Shown here piece by piece: positions 1-7,606 of a stretch of 7,606 nucleotides of DNA. This stretch comes from Clostridiales bacterium (GTDB lineage Bacteria; Bacillota; Clostridia; UBA1381). Within the stretch, counting starts at the first letter, position 1. The number at the start of each line of letters is the position of its first letter. The notes beneath the pieces were generated by a model. The model did not search any database. It saw only the letters and a list, made by a program, of their open reading frames with translations, and was not told the DNA's origin. The DNA is taken from the NCBI GenBank assembly GCA_003453455.1, contig DMLG01000108.1:1-7606 (forward strand), read 5' to 3'. Position numbers and translations under genes: made by a program.

Positions 1-437
1 CCAAATTCTGAAAGTCCTGTGTCCTCCTCTTCCATAACGCCGCAGGCAATTTTATTTCTAAAATTCCATACAGGCGCTATCATAAAGACGCCCCTTTGCT
101 TTAACCGTAAAAGGTCGTCCTCTTTTTCTATTCCCTCTGCGCCTTCTATGCTCAAAAACGCACGATAAGGCGATTTTGCCTCTTTAAAATCACTGTAATT
201 TTTGCATACACAAATGCTGTTTTTTCCCATTTGCTCATAAAACAAATCAATTACTTTTTCTTCATATTCCCTTGCATTTCCCCTTTTTTCGGGGGATGTG
301 AATACCGCAAAAACCTGAGTATATGCATCATATTTTTTCATTCTCTCAAAATCTATGTGCAGACTGTTTTTCGCAAAACTCTGATTTTTTTCGTACATTT
401 CGGAAGCGGTATCGCAATGCGCATCAAAAATTCTCAT
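1..437 (-). CDS. Membrane dipeptidase (peptidase M19 / renal dipeptidase family), N-terminal part
   Basis: The first 145 residues of a zinc-dependent dipeptidase are present; the gene runs off the window at base 1 with the frame still open. The protein starts MRIFDAHCDT. His7 and Asp9 form the HxD metal-ligand pair of M19 enzymes. The segment LHIDFERMKKYDAYTQVFAVF-like (residues 26-46) follows the family pattern, Glu98 in SIEGAEG fits the bridging metal-ligand glutamate, and the stretch around WNFRNKIACG to GLSEFG (124-146) matches the conserved N-x-R-N...GLT-x-FG region. Family members are usually around 300 residues or longer, so roughly half is missing. Known family activity is hydrolysis of dipeptides, some with D-residues; the substrate here cannot be told. 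The ATG shares one base with the YraN stop (TGATG) and has a GGAG site 7 nt upstream, so it is the third gene of the rnhB operon. No signal peptide is seen, so it is probably cytoplasmic. Confidence 0.85.
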   Translation of the reverse strand, partial: MRIFDAHCDTASEMYEKNQSFAKNSLHIDFERMKKYDAYTQVFAVFTSPEKRGNAREYEEKVIDLFYEQMGKNSICVCKNYSDFKEAKSPYRAFLSIEGAEGIEKEDDLLRLKQRGVFMIAPVWNFRNKIACGVMEEEDTGLSEF

Positions 438-793
438 CAAAACGCTCCCTTTATGTGATTTATTTCTGTTACCAAAAGCGCATTTTTGTCCTTTTTATAC
501 ATCACTTCAATTACATCAAAGCGCATATCTATATCATCAGAACCGAGATAACTTATGGCAGTTTTTATGATTTTTTCCTGTTTCTTATAATCGACAAACT
601 CCGCAGGAGTTCCGTAATTTTGAGAGATCCGCGTCTTTACCTCGGCAAAAACTATCGTTTCCCCATCCTTTGCAATTATATCAATTTCTCCGCCGCGCTC
701 ATGGTAATTCCGTTTTAATACTTTAATGTTTTTGCTTTCAAGATATTTGCAGGCCTCGGTTTCGCCAAAATCTCCTATTTGTTTTGTGGTCAT
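437..793 (-). CDS. yraN: YraN / UPF0102 family putative endonuclease-fold protein
   Basis: This 118-residue protein is full length for the UPF0102 (YraN) family. The hallmark nuclease-like pattern is intact: Glu11 in GDFGETEA, then GGEIDII (Glu36, Asp38) and AEVKTR (Glu51, Lys53). This is the E...D...ExK signature of restriction-endonuclease-like folds shared with Holliday-junction resolvases. The family's physiological role is not settled; nuclease activity is inferred from the fold and motif. The ATG start lies in an ATGA overlap with the rnhB stop and has a strong GGAGG site 7 nt upstream, so translation is probably coupled to rnhB. The rnhB-yraN pairing is common in Bacillota and other bacteria. 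The gene ends in a 1-nt overlap with the downstream dipeptidase gene. No frameshift or missing residue is seen. Confidence 0.92.
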   Translation of the reverse strand: MTTKQIGDFGETEACKYLESKNIKVLKRNYHERGGEIDIIAKDGETIVFAEVKTRISQNYGTPAEFVDYKKQEKIIKTAISYLGSDDIDMRFDVIEVMYKKDKNALLVTEINHIKGAF

Positions 794-1437
794 TTTTCAC
801 CCTCCAAAATCTTTTTTAGAAAGGTCTTTCTGTGTATAGGACATACCCCGTACTTTAAAATTGCGTCAGTATGCTCCTTGGTTCCATAGCCCTTATGCTT
901 TTCAAACCCGTACTCGGGATAAACCTCCGCCATTTTTGTTATATACCTGTCTCGGGCAACCTTTGCAAGGATTGAAGCGCTGGCAATTGAGATACTTTTT
1001 GCGTCGCCCTTTACTATTGTTTCGTGAGATATATCCATGCCTTTAATACTGTTCCCGTCAATTATCACATAATCCGGCTTTTTTGAAAGTGAATTTACCG
1101 CTCCGTTCATTGCCATATGTGTGGCATTTAATATATTGATTTCGTCTATTTTTTTCTCATCTACCGAAAAAATCGAATAGCACACAGCTTTTTCCGTTAT
1201 TTCGTAAAAAAGCTCTTCCCGTTTTTTGGGGGACAGTTTTTTTGAATCATTTATTCCGTCAAGCCTGATATCTTGCGGCAAAATCACCGCCGCGGCATAT
1301 ACAGGCCCTGCCAAAGGCCCTCTTCCTGCCTCATCGACTCCTGCTATAAGCTTGTATCCTTCTTTTTGTAGCCGCTTTTCCGTTTCCTTCATCTTTTCCT
1401 GGCGCAAAAGCTCTTGTTCTTCCGATAATTTGGGCAT
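790..1437 (-). CDS. rnhB: Ribonuclease HII
   Basis: This 215-residue protein hydrolyses the RNA strand of RNA/DNA hybrids and incises at single ribonucleotides misincorporated in DNA. The catalytic core begins at GVDEAGRGPLAGPV (Asp35, Glu36). Asp127 in VIIDG and Asp145 in KGD complete the four-carboxylate metal site, and SIASASILAKVARD (149-163) is the family signature. The C-terminal block YPEYGFEKHKGYGTKEH is also typical. About 30 charged residues precede the core, a shorter version of the N-terminal extension found in the Bacillus enzyme. The ATG at 1437 has a GAGG site 7 nt upstream; an in-frame ATG at codon 16 has only a close AGGA (4 nt) and is less likely. It is the first gene of a three-gene minus-strand operon with yraN and an M19 dipeptidase, and probably uses the extended -10 promoter at 1470-1478. 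Confidence 0.96.
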   Translation of the reverse strand: MPKLSEEQELLRQEKMKETEKRLQKEGYKLIAGVDEAGRGPLAGPVYAAAVILPQDIRLDGINDSKKLSPKKREELFYEITEKAVCYSIFSVDEKKIDEINILNATHMAMNGAVNSLSKKPDYVIIDGNSIKGMDISHETIVKGDAKSISIASASILAKVARDRYITKMAEVYPEYGFEKHKGYGTKEHTDAILKYGVCPIHRKTFLKKILEGEK

Positions 1438-1469
1438 ATATGTACCTCTTTTGTATTTTTTTTGTGAAT

Positions 1470-1478
1470 ATTATATCA
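1470..1478 (-). promoter_or_regulatory. Extended -10 promoter for the rnhB operon
   Basis: Read on the minus strand the sequence is TGATATAAT, a perfect TGN-TATAAT extended -10 element (TATAAT at 1475-1470). The -35 region, about 1493-1498 (TAGCAT), is poor, as is usual when the TG extension is present. Transcription would start near 1463, giving a leader of about 26 nt before the rnhB ATG at 1437. Assignment is by motif only. Confidence 0.65.
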
Positions 1479-1493
1479 TTTTCCTAAAATATA

Positions 1494-1502
1494 TGCTATA
1501 AT
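1494..1502 (+). promoter_or_regulatory. Extended -10 promoter for the DUF4364 gene
   Basis: TGCTATAAT is a perfect extended -10 element (TATAAT at 1497-1502). No good -35 is seen; the best fit is ATATCA at 1473-1478 with an 18-bp spacer, three of six matches, and it lies within the opposing -10. Transcription would begin near 1509, giving a leader of about 26 nt before the preferred start at 1535. Confidence 0.65.
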
Positions 1503-1521
1503 ATTAATGAAAAAATTTTAT

Positions 1522-1526
1522 GGAGG
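1522..1526 (+). promoter_or_regulatory. Ribosome binding site that sets the DUF4364 start
   Basis: GGAGG is followed by 8 nt and then the ATG at 1535. The site lies inside the first codons of the longer reading frame that begins with the ATG at 1520, so that upstream ATG cannot be the start served by it. Confidence 0.8.
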
Positions 1527-1534
1527 CAGAAAAA

Positions 1535-2083
1535 ATGTATATGCGCGAGATAGACGACCCCGTTACAATACAATATATTATACTTTTTACCCTTGCAAAA
1601 GCGAACCGGCGGATAACTCACTCTCAGCTTACCTGCCTCACGCTTGACAGGTGCAATATAAATTTTACAAACTTCCAGATAGCTCTTGACAATCTTGTGG
1701 GAATTGGCTATGTGGAGCGGCTTCCGGGTGATTTAGACGAGAATATGCCCGTCTATTCCCTCACCGAAAAAGGTATTGAGGCAAATGGCTTTTTTGAAAG
1801 CTCCATTCCCATTTATATACGCGACCAGATTGCAGAACATATTATTCCTTTTTTTGAGGAGGAGAGCCTTAAAAAGAGTGTAAAAGCTGACCTAAAACAA
1901 ATCGGTGACAGAGAATACTGCGCAAATCTTGCGCTTTTTGACAGCAATTCGGCGCTTTTGGAGCTCACCGCCTATGGCGGAGACCGAAAAACCGCAGCCA
2001 TTATGGTTCGTAACTTCAAGAAAAATCACGAAAAGATTTATAACGAGATTATGAAAATTCTGCTGCAAGATGAGGAGAACTAA
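1535..2083 (+). CDS. DUF4364 family protein, winged-helix-like
   Basis: This 182-residue protein resembles the DUF4364 family found in Clostridia; its function is not known. The N-terminal ~80 residues look like a winged helix: DPVTIQYIILFTLAKAN (helix 1), then RRITHSQLTCLTL, a helix with FTNFQIALDNLVGIGYV, and a VYSLTEKG wing, similar to the layout of PadR-type regulators. The C-terminal part has a mixed region around LALFDSNSALLELTAYGG and a charged final helix ending in LLQDEEN. DNA binding is therefore plausible but not shown. I start it at 1535 because the GGAGG site fits that ATG, not the one at 1520; an ATG at 1541 is also in frame. It has its own promoter, divergent from rnhB, and converges on spoIID with a 4-nt stop overlap. 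An autoregulatory or sporulation-linked role is only a guess from position. Confidence 0.8.
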   Translation: MYMREIDDPVTIQYIILFTLAKANRRITHSQLTCLTLDRCNINFTNFQIALDNLVGIGYVERLPGDLDENMPVYSLTEKGIEANGFFESSIPIYIRDQIAEHIIPFFEEESLKKSVKADLKQIGDREYCANLALFDSNSALLELTAYGGDRKTAAIMVRNFKKNHEKIYNEIMKILLQDEEN

Positions 2084-2098
2084 TTCTCCTCATCTTTT
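2067..2098 (+). terminator. Intrinsic terminator spanning both convergent stop codons
   Basis: A perfect 13-bp inverted repeat (AAGATGAGGAGAA at 2067-2079, TTCTCCTCATCTT at 2084-2096) flanks a CTAA loop that carries the DUF4364 stop (TAA) and, on the other strand, the spoIID stop (TAG). On the plus strand the stem runs into CTTTTGTT, a modest U tract, so it should terminate the DUF4364 message. In the minus direction the stem is followed by GCAGCAG, so termination of spoIID there is less certain, though the stem would still protect the 3' end. Confidence 0.75.
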
Positions 2099-3042
2099 GT
2101 TATCTCAACTCCCGTATAATAGGTCTTTAAAATCTCCTGATATGTTTTTCCCTGCTGTGCAAGATAGTTTGCACCGTATTGGCTCATTCCCACGCCATGA
2201 CCGAAGCCCGTGACATCAAATCTGACCTTTTTTCCGTCTATATTTATCTCTACATTAGTTGACCTTAAATCATAGATTTTACGGAAAACTGTTCCCTTTA
2301 CCGCCACACCGCCTATTTCTACCGTCAAAATTCCTCCTGCATCGCTCCTTGCAATATTTCCTATAAGCCCTTTTTCAAAATCTACGCCTTCAATATTATC
2401 CTTTGCTATTTTTTTGAACTCGTCAAGGCTCATTTCCTTTTCCGATTTATACTTGGGTGAAAACGCATCTCCCGGGCTTTCAACGCTCACAAGATATGGT
2501 CTGTCCCCTCCCCATACATCCTTGGAATTTTCAGTTTTTCCTGATGATGTCGAGTGAAAAACCGCAGAAATGACCTCATTATTATAAGTTATGACTTCTC
2601 CCTTTGTTTCGTCAACTGCCCTTTTAATCTTTTCCCAGTTCTTTTCGCTTTCTGTCCCCCAGCTTTCGCGGCGTTTTTCTTCCGAAATCCATGCCTTACA
2701 ATGCGTTGGGTCGGTGCACATATCCGCTCCCTTATGTTCTTCGGGAGTACCCGAAATTCTATATGCATTTTGCCGGGAGACAAGATAACTTCGTGCTGCC
2801 ACCGCCTGTGCTTTTAGCGCCTCCATTTCAAAAGACGCGGGCATTTCCGCCGCTACAACTTCTTTTAAGTACTGACTTTTATTCATATCTACCACCTTGT
2901 CCTCATTTTTGATATAAACAGATACCGTCTCCTCATTTTCAGGAGGTTGCGGCTCGAATTTTCCATATTTTAAAAGCAAAACAAGAGGTATTAAAAGTGT
3001 TATTAAAAAGGCGGCTGCCATTGCCATAAGAATTTTTTTCAT
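2080..3042 (-). CDS. spoIID: Stage II sporulation protein D, peptidoglycan lytic transglycosylase
   Basis: This 320-residue membrane-anchored protein cleaves glycan strands during forespore engulfment, working in the known system with the amidase SpoIIP and the scaffold SpoIIM. Residues 4-24 form one N-terminal membrane helix; the rest would lie outside the membrane. Glu66 in VVAAEMPASF matches the catalytic glutamate (Glu88 in B. subtilis), followed by EALKAQAVAARSY. His103, Cys109, His114 and Cys115 have the same spacing as the zinc ligands I recall from the C. difficile SpoIID structure. HSTSSGKTENS, WGGDRPYLVSVESPGD and GFGHGVGMSQYGA are further family signatures. ATG at 3042 has an AGGTG site 7 nt upstream. 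It lies 43 nt after tgt, behind a hairpin that includes this site. A promoter for mother-cell sigma-E would be expected from the family, but only weak candidates are seen. No SpoIIQ or SpoIIID gene is visible next to it. Confidence 0.93.
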   Translation of the reverse strand: MKKILMAMAAAFLITLLIPLVLLLKYGKFEPQPPENEETVSVYIKNEDKVVDMNKSQYLKEVVAAEMPASFEMEALKAQAVAARSYLVSRQNAYRISGTPEEHKGADMCTDPTHCKAWISEEKRRESWGTESEKNWEKIKRAVDETKGEVITYNNEVISAVFHSTSSGKTENSKDVWGGDRPYLVSVESPGDAFSPKYKSEKEMSLDEFKKIAKDNIEGVDFEKGLIGNIARSDAGGILTVEIGGVAVKGTVFRKIYDLRSTNVEINIDGKKVRFDVTGFGHGVGMSQYGANYLAQQGKTYQEILKTYYTGVEITKDEEN

Positions 3043-3059
3043 AAAAAATCACCTGCTTA

Positions 3060-5259
<2,200 letters not shown>

Positions 5260-5266
5260 ATTAAAA

Positions 5267-6850
5267 CTATGGCAATTTTATTTTGCCCAAAACCTCCAAA
5301 ATTCCTTCTGCTATTCCTTTTGCTATTTTTTGCTGATATTCATCAGTAATAAGCTTTGAAAGCTCGTCAGGGTTATTCATAAATCCTATTTCTATAAGAT
5401 TTGCCGGCATTACACTCTTTCTCGTAACCAAAAGATTACCTGATTTTACCCCTCTTGATGTTGTTCCTGCACTCTCAGCGGCTTTTTTTACAATTATTGA
5501 CGCCATTTCCTTGCTTGTAATACCGTATTCTTTTCCATTGTTGCTCTCGCTATAATATATTTCCATTCCCCGCGCCGCCGTTACGGGCATAACGGTAGAG
5601 TTTAGGTGTATGCTCAAAAACAATGCAGCCCCTCTTTTATTTGCAAGCTCCGGACGCTCGTCAAGTGTGGGATATGTATCTCCCTCTCTCGTCATAATGA
5701 CGGCTACACCTCTTGACGAAAGTATTTCCTTTACCTTTTTTGCAACAGCAAGCGCTATGGTTTTTTCATAACAAGCCTTGCCCGTTCCTGCCTCCAAAGT
5801 GTCAATAATCGGCTCTTCGGAAGTTAGTGCCTCACGGAAAACTTTAAGTTCCTCTTCTGTCATAAGATTTCCTATGGCTCCTGGGTCTGTTCCGCCGTGT
5901 CCGGCATCTAAAACGACATATATTTTTCCTCCCGAAAGCTCTGACGGTTTCGGTTTATTCTCATCTTCCTTTTTGCTATCAGCCTTAGTGTCGTCTTTTT
6001 TGTCGTCACCCTTTTCGACAGGGTCTATTTTTGCATTTTTATCTGCCGTTATCTTGAAAATTATATTTTTCCCCGATATTGTAGCAGTATATTTTTCCAT
6101 ATTTTCAGTATCTATCGCAATTCTTGTACTGCTATCGTGAAGCCCCAATCTCACTGCCCGCACCGCACCGAGATTTACTTCCTTTTTGTTTGATGTGCTG
6201 TAACTCATATTGTCAACATCAACATAAACCGCACCGCTTGCCGTTACAGCAGGCGATGACATCTTTGAAATATTTCCGCTTGCTGTTACTGTAACAGTAA
6301 CTATACCGTCCTTCTCCTCGGCGGAAATTCCCGTAATCTTGTTTTGCGGCTTTTTGGTATCTTCCTTCTTTTCACTTACCTTTATTGCTCCCGAATTTGC
6401 ATCAAAATCCACCAAAAGCCCTATGCTGTCCGATACAAACCGCACAGGCACCATTGTTTTTGCCGATTCTCCCCATTTTGCAATAAGCATAGGCGTCACT
6501 CCGTCAGGAATTTTTTGGCTTTTCCCGTCTATGTCCGCTAAATTCGATCCAATCTGTATTTCTACCTTTTTCTCTGAATATTTTATGCCGATACTGCGAG
6601 TTTCCGCCCTATATGAAACCGCTGCACCAAGCGCCTCAAAAACCTCTCTTACGGGCACAAGCGCCCTGTCATTAAAAATAATAGGTTCAAGCGGAAGGTC
6701 TTTAAGCTCCTTTCCGTTTACCCAGAGAGAAAACACCGAGCCGGTGTAATTATGTACGCCTCCGTCATATTCCAGTATCATTGATGCCGATACTGCCGTA
6801 TTGAAAAGGATACAGCAAAGAATTGCCAATATAAATGCTAACCTTTTCAC
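5267..6850 (-). CDS. Secreted N-acetylmuramoyl-L-alanine amidase (Amidase_3) with copper-amine-oxidase-N-like and AMIN domains
   Basis: This 527-residue exported enzyme cuts the amide bond between N-acetylmuramic acid and the stem peptide. A Sec signal peptide covers about 1-22 (cleavage after VSA). Residues ~40-158 carry two VPVR-type repeats ([27 protein letters not shown]) typical of the copper amine oxidase N-terminal-like domain, probably a wall- or surface-binding module. Residues ~173-268 fit an AMIN domain. A charged Lys/Asp/Glu linker spans ~270-305. The Amidase_3 domain (~309-525) has all zinc and catalytic residues: His318 (LDAGHGG), Glu362 (YEKTIALA), His415 (SIHLNS) and Glu487 (IEIGFMNN). 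About 30 extra residues separate the first two ligands. The start codon is GTG, with a perfect AGGAGG 7 nt upstream. It lies 15 nt after ruvB and 7 nt before queA. A role in vegetative wall turnover, separation or sporulation cannot be decided. Confidence 0.93.
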   Translation of the reverse strand: MKRLAFILAILCCILFNTAVSASMILEYDGGVHNYTGSVFSLWVNGKELKDLPLEPIIFNDRALVPVREVFEALGAAVSYRAETRSIGIKYSEKKVEIQIGSNLADIDGKSQKIPDGVTPMLIAKWGESAKTMVPVRFVSDSIGLLVDFDANSGAIKVSEKKEDTKKPQNKITGISAEEKDGIVTVTVTASGNISKMSSPAVTASGAVYVDVDNMSYSTSNKKEVNLGAVRAVRLGLHDSSTRIAIDTENMEKYTATISGKNIIFKITADKNAKIDPVEKGDDKKDDTKADSKKEDENKPKPSELSGGKIYVVLDAGHGGTDPGAIGNLMTEEELKVFREALTSEEPIIDTLEAGTGKACYEKTIALAVAKKVKEILSSRGVAVIMTREGDTYPTLDERPELANKRGAALFLSIHLNSTVMPVTAARGMEIYYSESNNGKEYGITSKEMASIIVKKAAESAGTTSRGVKSGNLLVTRKSVMPANLIEIGFMNNPDELSKLITDEYQQKIAKGIAEGILEVLGKIKLP

Positions 6851-6857
6851 TTTATTT

Positions 6858-6863
6858 CCTCCT
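6858..6863 (-). promoter_or_regulatory. Strong ribosome binding site for the GTG-started amidase
   Basis: AGGAGG on the minus strand sits 7 nt before the GTG at 6850-6848 and supports that codon as the start. It lies in the 15-nt gap after the ruvB stop. Confidence 0.85.
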
Positions 6864-6865
6864 CT

Positions 6866-7606
6866 TTACTCGGGCTTTTCCATACCAAAATGCGCATAGC
6901 CCGCCTGCGTCACAATCCTTCCTCTCGGCGTTCTTGAAATGTATCCAAGCTGCATAAGGTACGGCTCATATACATCTTCAATAGTATCAGGTTCTTCTCC
7001 TATGGTTGCTGCAAGGGTTTCAAGACCAACAGGCCCTCCGCCGAAATTTTTAATCATTGCCGTGATCATCTTATTGTCAATCATATCAAGACCTTGCTCG
7101 TCAATTTCCATCTTTTTAAGAGACAAAGCGGCAACCTCTTTTGTTATTTTTCCGTCATACATAACCTGCGCAAAATCTCTTACGCGCTTTAAAAGGCGGT
7201 TTGAAATTCTGGGAGTTCCGCGCGAGCGGCTTGCAATCTCTGCCGCACCCTCATCATCAATATCTACTCCCAAAATTTTTGCCGAGCGCTTTATTATCCT
7301 CTTTAACTCCTCGTTTGTATATAATTCAAGTCTTGCCAAAACGCCAAATCTGTCACGAAGCGGCGGCGTCAAAAGTCCTGCTCTTGTTGTTGCGCCTATT
7401 AAAGTAAATTTAGGAAGGTCAAGCCGTATTGATTTTGCCGACGGGCCTTTGCCTATGATTATATCAAGCGCAAAATCCTCCATAGCAGGATAGAGTATCT
7501 CTTCAACCGTTCTTGACATACGGTGAATTTCGTCAATAAAGAGTATATCATTTTGCGAAAGGTTGGTAAGTATCGCCGCCAAATCTCCTGCCTTTTCTAT
7601 TGCCGG
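6866..7606 (-). CDS. ruvB: Holliday junction branch migration ATPase RuvB, C-terminal part
   Basis: The last 246 residues of RuvB, the AAA+ motor that drives branch migration with RuvA and hands junctions to RuvC, are present. The frame is open to the window edge and the first visible residues, [16 protein letters not shown], match internal RuvB sequence, so the roughly 90 N-terminal residues with Walker A lie outside. Seen here: Walker B FIDEIHR (23-29), sensor 1 and arginine-finger region [20 protein letters not shown], sensor 2 [18 protein letters not shown], and the DNA-binding winged helix with [34 protein letters not shown] and AGYAHFG. It ends EKPE with TAA. No damage is visible in the part present. 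As first visible gene of the minus-strand operon it precedes the amidase by 15 nt; ruvA is expected just outside the window. Confidence 0.97.
   Translation of the reverse strand, partial: PAIEKAGDLAAILTNLSQNDILFIDEIHRMSRTVEEILYPAMEDFALDIIIGKGPSAKSIRLDLPKFTLIGATTRAGLLTPPLRDRFGVLARLELYTNEELKRIIKRSAKILGVDIDDEGAAEIASRSRGTPRISNRLLKRVRDFAQVMYDGKITKEVAALSLKKMEIDEQGLDMIDNKMITAMIKNFGGGPVGLETLAATIGEEPDTIEDVYEPYLMQLGYISRTPRGRIVTQAGYAHFGMEKPE

Larger units (their letters stand above)
1467..1505. repeat. Inverted repeat formed by two divergent -10 elements
   Basis: The arms AATATTATATCAT (1467-1479) and ATGCTATAATATT (1493-1505) are reverse complements at 12 of 13 positions. The single mismatch falls on the free N of the TGN motif. 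The spacer is 13 bp and the centre is at 1486. Each arm contains one extended -10 element, pointing outward. It may simply be a symmetric promoter, or it may also serve as an operator for a dimeric regulator. Confidence 0.8.

Noticed and set aside
323..718. Plus-strand open frame (131 codons) across the dipeptidase/yraN junction
   Set aside because: It runs opposite two overlapping genes with intact motifs; the low-complexity Phe/Ile-rich translation reflects A-rich coding on the other strand.
5940..6035. Repetitive tract of Lys/Asp/Glu codons as a DNA repeat or frameshift scar
   Set aside because: It is an imperfect, in-frame charged linker between domains; reading continues cleanly on both sides.
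6339..6749. Plus-strand open frame (136 codons) opposite the amidase
   Set aside because: It is the mirror of the copper-amine-oxidase-N-like region of the amidase, with no ribosome site or recognisable motif.
6811..6817. Cys12-Cys13 in the amidase signal peptide as a lipoprotein box
   Set aside because: The residues before the cysteines (AIL) do not fit a lipobox and the position is too near the N-terminus; a normal cleavage site after VSA is better.
6939..7493. Long plus-strand open frame (184 codons) opposite ruvB
   Set aside because: It is antisense to firmly conserved RuvB sequence, has no family resemblance, and its serine/proline-rich translation is typical of a shadow frame.
7580..7582. 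TTG at 7582 as the start of ruvB
   Set aside because: The frame continues upstream to the window edge with conserved RuvB residues (PAIEKAGD), so this is an internal codon.

Overview
This window looks like chromosomal core DNA from an endospore-forming member of the Bacillota, most likely a Clostridia lineage. The pointers are a SpoIID gene, a DUF4364 gene (a family I associate with Clostridia), strong AGGAGG-type ribosome binding sites, extended -10 promoters, moderately AT-rich DNA and the ruvB/queA/tgt linkage. I see no insertion sequence, phage gene, CRISPR array, tRNA or rRNA. No gene-free stretch exceeds about 85 bases.

Right half, minus strand, read from 7606 down to about 2080: the 3' part of ruvB (Holliday-junction motor), then a secreted N-acetylmuramoyl-L-alanine amidase, queA and tgt. 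Gaps are 15, 7 and 14 nt, so these four probably share a transcript. QueA and Tgt are successive enzymes of tRNA queuosine synthesis. The amidase sits inside the otherwise familiar ruvB-queA-tgt order. After tgt comes a 43-nt gap filled by a hairpin, then spoIID, the lytic transglycosylase of forespore engulfment. The hairpin's 3' arm contains the spoIID ribosome binding site and ends in a T run just before the start codon.

Left half: a plus-strand DUF4364 gene (winged-helix-like protein of unknown function) converges on spoIID. The two genes overlap by 4 nt at their stops, inside a perfect 13-bp inverted repeat that probably terminates the DUF4364 transcript. Divergent from DUF4364 runs a minus-strand operon: rnhB (RNase HII), a YraN/UPF0102 gene and the start of an M19-type membrane dipeptidase gene that leaves the window at base 1. 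These three overlap by 4 and 1 nt. The roughly 97-bp divergent intergenic region holds two opposed extended -10 promoters built into a near-perfect inverted repeat.

No wholly new system is evident. The most interesting signals are regulatory: the symmetric divergent promoter, the stop-codon palindrome that gives two unrelated proteins the same last four residues, and the hairpin over the spoIID start.
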